From Actinomycetospora succinea (GTDB lineage: Bacteria; Actinomycetota; Actinomycetes; Mycobacteriales; Pseudonocardiaceae), in assembly GCF_004363095.1 (NCBI RefSeq), contig NZ_SNYO01000009.1, positions 1-64,000 of the forward strand: DNA of 64,000 nucleotides, in the 5' to 3' direction. Every line of letters begins with the position of its first letter. Positions within the stretch are counted from its first letter, which is position 1. Below are positions 59,854 to 64,000 of this stretch, piece after piece. The position numbers and the translations under genes are program-made. Under the pieces are notes generated by a model. That model worked only from the letters and a program-made list of their open reading frames with translations, did no database searches and had not been told where the DNA came from.

Positions 59854-61263
59854 ATGGCTGACGAGATGGCCAGCTCCGAGAGCATGGGGCTGGGCAAGAG
59901 CAGGATCTTCACTCCCGAGGTCATCAACGACATCCACGTGAAGGCCGATCTCGGCCGCTACCGGATGCGCGGGGGCGGCATCTTCAAGAAGATCCCGCAC
60001 TGGGACGAGCTCGTGTTCCTCCCGGGCACGCTCACGCGCTTCGTGATCGAGGGCTACCGCGAGAAGTGCACGACGAAGACCGTCCTCGGGTCGCGGTTCG
60101 CCAAGAACCCGCTCGAGCTCGACATCCCGATCTACATCACCGGGATGAGCTTCGGCGCGCTGTCGCTGGAGGCCAAGATGGCCCTGGCCAAGGGCGCGTC
60201 GATGGCCGGCACCGCCACGTGCTCGGGCGAGGGCGGCATGATCCCGCCCGAACGCGACTTCTCGACGAAGTGGTACTACCAGGTCATCCAGAGCCGGTAC
60301 GGGTTCAACCCGCACCACCTCATGCTGGCCGACGCCGTCGAGTTCTTCATCGGCCAGGGCTGCAAGGTCGGCATGGGCGGGCACCTCATGGGCCAGAAGG
60401 TCACCGAGCAGGTGGCCGAGATGCGCTCGCTGCCGGCCGGGATCGACCAGCGCAGTCCCGCCCGGCACCCCGACTGGCTCGGCCCGGACGACCTGTCGCT
60501 GAAGATCCAGGAGGTCCGGGAGGCGACGGACTACCAGGTCCCGATCCAGCTCAAGCTCGGTGCCTCGCGCGTCTACGACGACGTGCGGATGGCCGCCAAG
60601 TGCGGTCCGGACGTGATCTTCCTCGACGGCGCCGAGGGCGGCACCGGCGCCGGCCCGCACATCGCCACCGAGGAGACCGGCATCCCGCTGCTCGCCGCGA
60701 TCCCCGAGGCCCGCCGGGCCCTGGAGGACGTCGGCCTCGCCGACGAGATCGACCTCGTGGTGGCCGGCGGGATCCGCAACGGCGGGGACGTCGCCAAGTG
60801 CATCGCGCTCGGCGCCGACGCCATCGCCATCGGGAGCGCCGCGCTCATGGCGCTGGGGTCGAACAAGGAGGTCGAGGGCGCCGACTACCAGGGCACGTTC
60901 GGCGTCTCGGCGGCCGAGTTCTACCACTGGCACACCGGCAAGGACCCGGCCGGCATCACCACCCAGGACCCGGAGCTGCGCAAGCGCCTCGACGTCGACG
61001 AGGGCGCCACGCGCGTCTACAACTTCCTGCACACCCTGACCCTCGAGGTCCAGATGCTCGCTCGCGCGTGCGGCAAGACCGACGTGCACAGCCTCGAGCC
61101 CGAGGACCTCGCCGCACTCACCACCGAGGCGGCGGCGATGGCGCGGGTGCCGCTGGCCGGCACCAGCTACATCCCCGGGGTCACCGAGTCGCAGACCCTC
61201 GAGGAGATCAAGACCCTGCTCGCCAAGCACGTCGCCAACGACGGGGGAGGCTCGGATGTCTGA
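59854..61263 (+). CDS. mgsC: FMN-binding glutamate-synthase-type subunit of N-methylglutamate synthase-like enzyme (second copy)
   Basis: 469-aa TIM-barrel synthase subunit. ITGMSFGALSLEAKMALAKGA, SGEGGMIPPERD, QGCKVGMGGHLMGQKVTEQ, LKLGASRVYDD and the FMN-phosphate loop VVAGGIRNGGDVAKCIALGADAIAIGSAALMALG are visible. The C-terminal QMLARACGKTDVHSLEPEDLAALTTEAAAMARVPLAGT is almost the same as in the first copy. The ATG at 59854 follows GAGGAGAGGGTCAC. It overlaps the next gene by eight bases, showing that the 154-aa unknown protein belongs to the same operon. Confidence 0.86.
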   Translation: MADEMASSESMGLGKSRIFTPEVINDIHVKADLGRYRMRGGGIFKKIPHWDELVFLPGTLTRFVIEGYREKCTTKTVLGSRFAKNPLELDIPIYITGMSFGALSLEAKMALAKGASMAGTATCSGEGGMIPPERDFSTKWYYQVIQSRYGFNPHHLMLADAVEFFIGQGCKVGMGGHLMGQKVTEQVAEMRSLPAGIDQRSPARHPDWLGPDDLSLKIQEVREATDYQVPIQLKLGASRVYDDVRMAAKCGPDVIFLDGAEGGTGAGPHIATEETGIPLLAAIPEARRALEDVGLADEIDLVVAGGIRNGGDVAKCIALGADAIAIGSAALMALGSNKEVEGADYQGTFGVSAAEFYHWHTGKDPAGITTQDPELRKRLDVDEGATRVYNFLHTLTLEVQMLARACGKTDVHSLEPEDLAALTTEAAAMARVPLAGTSYIPGVTESQTLEEIKTLLAKHVANDGGGSDV

Positions 61264-61720
61264 CGGGCCCGAGAAGCAGTTCGACCTGTCGCAGCGGCGG
61301 CTGACGACCCGCCAGGGCATCGACACCGAGGAGCTCACCGGGCGGACCTTCCCGTACCAGTTCGATCCGGGCCTGGTCGAGGGCATCGACCTGCAGGCCT
61401 CGACGCCGGGCGACGACCTGAACTGGCTCGAGGACATCCACCTCATGGAGGAGGACGGCATCCCCGCCGTCTTCGACCGCTACACGAACGCGTTCCTCAA
61501 GATTCACTTCGACATCCCGTCGGGGCGCGAGGACGAGTTCGCGCGGAAGGTGCTGATCAAGCACCTCCAGGAGGGCAACTCCTACGGGATCTGGCTGAAG
61601 CACCAGCACGCGAAGTTCCCCCAGCCCGAGCTCGGCCCGTGGCTGACGGAATCGGCGACGGTCGGGGAGAACTGGACCCCTCCGACCGTGGAGCGCTGGG
61701 ACAAGTCGTTCACGTTCTGA
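61256..61720 (+). CDS. 154-aa protein of unknown function coupled to mgsC
   Basis: Soluble, acidic protein beginning DGPEKQFDLSQRRLTTRQG, with central LEDIHLMEEDGIPAVFDRYTNAFLKIHFDIP and LKHQHAKFPQPELGPWLTES. Aromatic and acidic residues dominate; there is no Cys pair or membrane segment. The eight-base overlap with mgsC means coupled translation, and the gene has no counterpart in the first mgs operon, where a DAO flavoenzyme takes this place. It may be a subunit or chaperone of the synthase, or a binding protein for the amide. Family not recognised. Confidence 0.75.
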   Translation: MSDGPEKQFDLSQRRLTTRQGIDTEELTGRTFPYQFDPGLVEGIDLQASTPGDDLNWLEDIHLMEEDGIPAVFDRYTNAFLKIHFDIPSGREDEFARKVLIKHLQEGNSYGIWLKHQHAKFPQPELGPWLTESATVGENWTPPTVERWDKSFTF

Positions 61721-61873
61721 CGTGACGGCGCCCGGCCCGCGACCGAGGTCGCGGGCCGGGCCCGACCTCGACCGGGGTCACCTCTGGAGACGGGCACATC
61801 CGACGGCGGACGAGACACCGGAGACGCCCGAGAGCACCGACTGACGCGCAGCGCAGGACGGAAGGAACGGGCG

Positions 61874-63514
61874 ATGTCCGAAACGACGCGGGATCCCGAA
61901 CCGCAACGCACGCCGAGCACCTCGGACACGGCGGCCGGCGGTATCGACAGCGGTCTGCACCGCACCCTGGACTGGAAAGGGGCCTTCTGGATCGCCAGCG
62001 GCGTCCCGGCCCTCGTCCTCTTCTCCATCGGCGCGATCGCGGCCACGGTCGGCGCTCCGTCGCCGCTGGTCTGGACCGTGTCCATCGTCTTCGGCCTGCT
62101 CCAGTCCTTCGTCTGGGCCGAGATCGCCGGGCTGTTCCCGAGCAAGTCCGGCGGCGCCTCGGTCTACGGGGCGATGGCCTGGGTGCGGTACGCGAAGCCC
62201 GTCGCCCCGCTGTCGGTGTGGTGCAACTGGCTCGCCTGGTCACCGGTGCTCACCGTCGGGTCCGGGCTCGCCGCGGGCTACGTGCTGACGGCGCTCTTCC
62301 CGGCCGAGGCGACGATCAACACCTGGTCGATGACCCTGCTCCCGCTGGGCTTCATCCAGGAGGGCCTCGAGGTCCGCCTCAACGCCCAGTTCGTCATCGC
62401 GGCGCTGTTCCTGCTCCTGGTCTTCGGCCTCCAGCACGGCGGCATCCTGCGGGCGGCCCGCGTGCAGACGGTGATCGGCCTCGCGGTCCTCGTGCCGCTG
62501 CTCGTGATCGGCGTCGTGCCCCTGATCACCGGCGACGTCGTCGCCGCCAACTTCCAGCCGTTCGTCCCGCTCTCCGGCGCCTGGGACGCGAGCGGGTGGA
62601 CGCTGTTCGCCGGCGGGCTCTTCCTCGCCGCGTGGTCGGCGTACGCCTTCGAGACCTCGATCTGCTACACCGCCGAGTTCAAGAACCCCGGTCGCGACAC
62701 CGTGCGGGCGATCCTCTCGGCGGGCATCGCCTGCCTGGTCATCTACACGCTGGTGCCGTTCGCCTTCCAGGGCGCCCTCGGCGTCGAGCGCCTGACCCAG
62801 GACGACATCGTCGACGGCAACGGTGTCGGCCAGGCGATGACCGAGATCGTCGGCGGCGGCCCGGTCGTCGCCAACCTGCTCATCGTCATGCTCGTCCTCG
62901 CGCTGCTGCTGACGATCATGACGACGATGGCGGGCTCGTCGCGCACGCTCTACCAGGGCTCGCGGGACGGGTGGCTCCCCCGCTTCCTGTCGCGCACCAA
63001 CCAGCACGGCGCGCCGACGCGGGCGATGTGGACCGACCTCGTGTTCAACCTGGTGCTGCTGCTGCTCAGCGACTACGTGTTCGTCCTGGCGACGTCCACG
63101 GTCTGCTACATGATCTTCAACTTCCTCAACCTCAACGCCGGGTGGATGCACCGGGTCGACAACCCCGACGCGCCACGGCCCTACCGCGCGCCGACGATCC
63201 TCATCGCGATCGGCACCGTGCTCGCGTTCGTCAACGCCCTGCTGCTCGGCTGGGGGGCGAACGTCTACGGTGGCGGCGCCCTGCTGACGGGGCTGATCGC
63301 GGCGGCGATCATCGTCCCGGTCTTCTACTACCGCCACAAGGTCGTCGACAAGGGCGTCTTCCCGGCCTCGTTCAGCGACGACCTCCCCGCGGAGAACGGC
63401 GAGCCCGGAGCCGTCGCGCTCCCCCGCCGCGCCGGGATCCGGCCCTACGTCGTCCTCGCCGGCGGCGTCGTCATGGTGATCATCGGCCAGCTGCTCGCCG
63501 CGGCCGGGACCTGA
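61874..63514 (+). CDS. APC-superfamily amino acid/amine permease
   Basis: 546-aa membrane protein with 12 or more hydrophobic segments. The first helix (GAFWIASGVPALVLFSIGAIAA) is preceded by a roughly 35-residue hydrophilic N-terminus; later helices include LLTIMTTMAGSSRTLYQGSRDGWLP, a stretch typical of APC transporters (S-R-x-x-Y-x-x-x-R-D-G-x-L-P). The ATG at 61874 follows GGAAGGAACGGGCG. It lies 153 bases after the 154-aa gene and is probably in or next to the operon, suggesting uptake of methylamine, a gamma-glutamyl amide or N-methyl amino acid. Possible GGAGAC half-sites lie in the gap. Cargo is inferred from position only. Confidence 0.87.
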   Translation: MSETTRDPEPQRTPSTSDTAAGGIDSGLHRTLDWKGAFWIASGVPALVLFSIGAIAATVGAPSPLVWTVSIVFGLLQSFVWAEIAGLFPSKSGGASVYGAMAWVRYAKPVAPLSVWCNWLAWSPVLTVGSGLAAGYVLTALFPAEATINTWSMTLLPLGFIQEGLEVRLNAQFVIAALFLLLVFGLQHGGILRAARVQTVIGLAVLVPLLVIGVVPLITGDVVAANFQPFVPLSGAWDASGWTLFAGGLFLAAWSAYAFETSICYTAEFKNPGRDTVRAILSAGIACLVIYTLVPFAFQGALGVERLTQDDIVDGNGVGQAMTEIVGGGPVVANLLIVMLVLALLLTIMTTMAGSSRTLYQGSRDGWLPRFLSRTNQHGAPTRAMWTDLVFNLVLLLLSDYVFVLATSTVCYMIFNFLNLNAGWMHRVDNPDAPRPYRAPTILIAIGTVLAFVNALLLGWGANVYGGGALLTGLIAAAIIVPVFYYRHKVVDKGVFPASFSDDLPAENGEPGAVALPRRAGIRPYVVLAGGVVMVIIGQLLAAAGT

Positions 63515-63533
63515 CGGGGACGGTGGCCGGTGC

Positions 63534-64000
63534 TCAGGCCACGGGCGGCATGTGCCCGTAGCCGGTGACGGTCAGGAAGGTGATCGGGAGCTGCACCAGC
63601 TCCGACGGCCCGTGCGGGCCCTCGCCGTCGAAGATCAGCGAGTCGCCGGCGTGCATCTCGTACTGGGCGTCGCCGTGGACGTAGCGCATGACGCCGTCGA
63701 GCACGAACAGGAACTCGGTGCCCGGGTGCTGGAAGAGCGGGAAGACCTCGCTGGCCTCGGTGAGCGTGCACAGCAGGGGCTCGAGCCGCTTGTGCTGGCC
63801 GCGCAGCGCCCCGAGCATCCGGTAGACGTGCCCGACGTTGCTGCCGCGCCGGGAGATCTCGGCGCCGCGCCCGGCCGGGGTGTAGACCGCCTCGCGGTCC
63901 GAGTCGATGCCGCGGAACAGCGCGGTCACCGGGATCTCCAGCGCCGCCGCCAGCCGGGAGAGCACCGAGAGGCTGCAGGACGTCTGGGCGTTCTCGATCT
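63534..64000 (-). CDS. XRE-family regulator with cupin domain (second copy, start beyond window)
   Basis: 155 codons up to the window edge; the N-terminal helices lie outside. The remaining part starts within the helix-turn-helix (IENAQTSCSLSVLSRLAAAL), then EIPVTALFRGIDSDREAVYT and the cupin HPGTEFLFVLDGVMRYVHG ... HAGDSLIFDGEGPHGP. It is clearly paralogous to the protein at 40438. It converges with the APC permease gene (19 bases between stops). Each mgs operon is thus followed by one XRE-cupin gene; the present one probably acts on the CTCCTG-type site at 56613. Confidence 0.88.
   Translation of the reverse strand, partial: IENAQTSCSLSVLSRLAAALEIPVTALFRGIDSDREAVYTPAGRGAEISRRGSNVGHVYRMLGALRGQHKRLEPLLCTLTEASEVFPLFQHPGTEFLFVLDGVMRYVHGDAQYEMHAGDSLIFDGEGPHGPSELVQLPITFLTVTGYGHMPPVA

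Noticed and set aside
61721-61873. GGAGAC half-sites before the APC permease
   Set aside because: Two isolated hexamers without partner arms; too weak to call an operator, only mentioned with the permease.

Overview
This 64 kb window is chromosomal DNA from a high-GC actinobacterium. The signs are about 73% GC by eye, strong G/C bias at third codon positions, many GTG starts, ATGA/GTGA gene overlaps, several leaderless promoters with TANNNT -10 boxes, a DUF222/HNH gene and iron boxes of the DtxR/IdeR type. A Pseudonocardia-like relative is my best guess; no rRNA or tRNA gene is visible to test it.

Left part (1-34 kb): general accessory metabolism. First comes a GMC dehydrogenase with its small subunit and a GAF/AAA/Fis regulator (0.9-4.5 kb), then a phosphatase and a gluzincin-type metalloprotease. 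A tightly overlapped histidine-utilisation operon follows (hutU - M20 amidase - hutF - hutI - hutH, 6.6-13.4 kb), divergent from an IclR regulator across a 26-bp palindrome. The stretch 14-34 kb holds a truncated haemoglobin, two methyltransferases, an FAD monooxygenase, a cysteine-synthase-like enzyme, a DUF222/HNH protein, a secreted serine hydrolase, a PEP-synthase/rifampicin-phosphotransferase-like enzyme, an L,D-transpeptidase, a D-erythronate pair (DUF1537 kinase + DenD-like dehydrogenase) and an acyl-CoA dehydrogenase with an AraC regulator.

Right part (35-64 kb): a methylated-amine and one-carbon island. Trimethylamine monooxygenase (tmm) and TMAO demethylase (tdm, DUF1989+GcvT) lie behind a DMT-type transporter and two small unknown proteins (51.1-56.3 kb). 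Two sets of glutamine-synthetase-like gene plus N-methylglutamate-synthase-like genes (mgsABC) sit at 35.2-40.4 kb and 56.7-61.3 kb. The first set also has a DAO-family flavoenzyme, and its synthetase is a pseudogene with a deletion and an inverted conserved block. The second has an intact synthetase, a 154-aa unknown protein and an APC permease. Each set is followed by an XRE-cupin regulator. Between them are a two-component system, an imidase-like deacetylase, a penicillin-acylase-family enzyme, formyl-THF deformylase, another DAO flavoenzyme, an IclR regulator and an aminotransferase.

Working model (inference): TMA is oxidised to TMAO, then demethylated to DMA and formaldehyde. Methylamine becomes gamma-glutamylmethylamide, then N-methylglutamate, and is finally oxidised back to glutamate. 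PurU drains surplus formyl-THF as formate. A dimethylamine monooxygenase and a classical mgdABCD complex are not in the window. A CTCCTG/CAGGAG palindrome family stands before both mgs operons and over the start of one XRE-cupin gene, so these loci look like one regulon.
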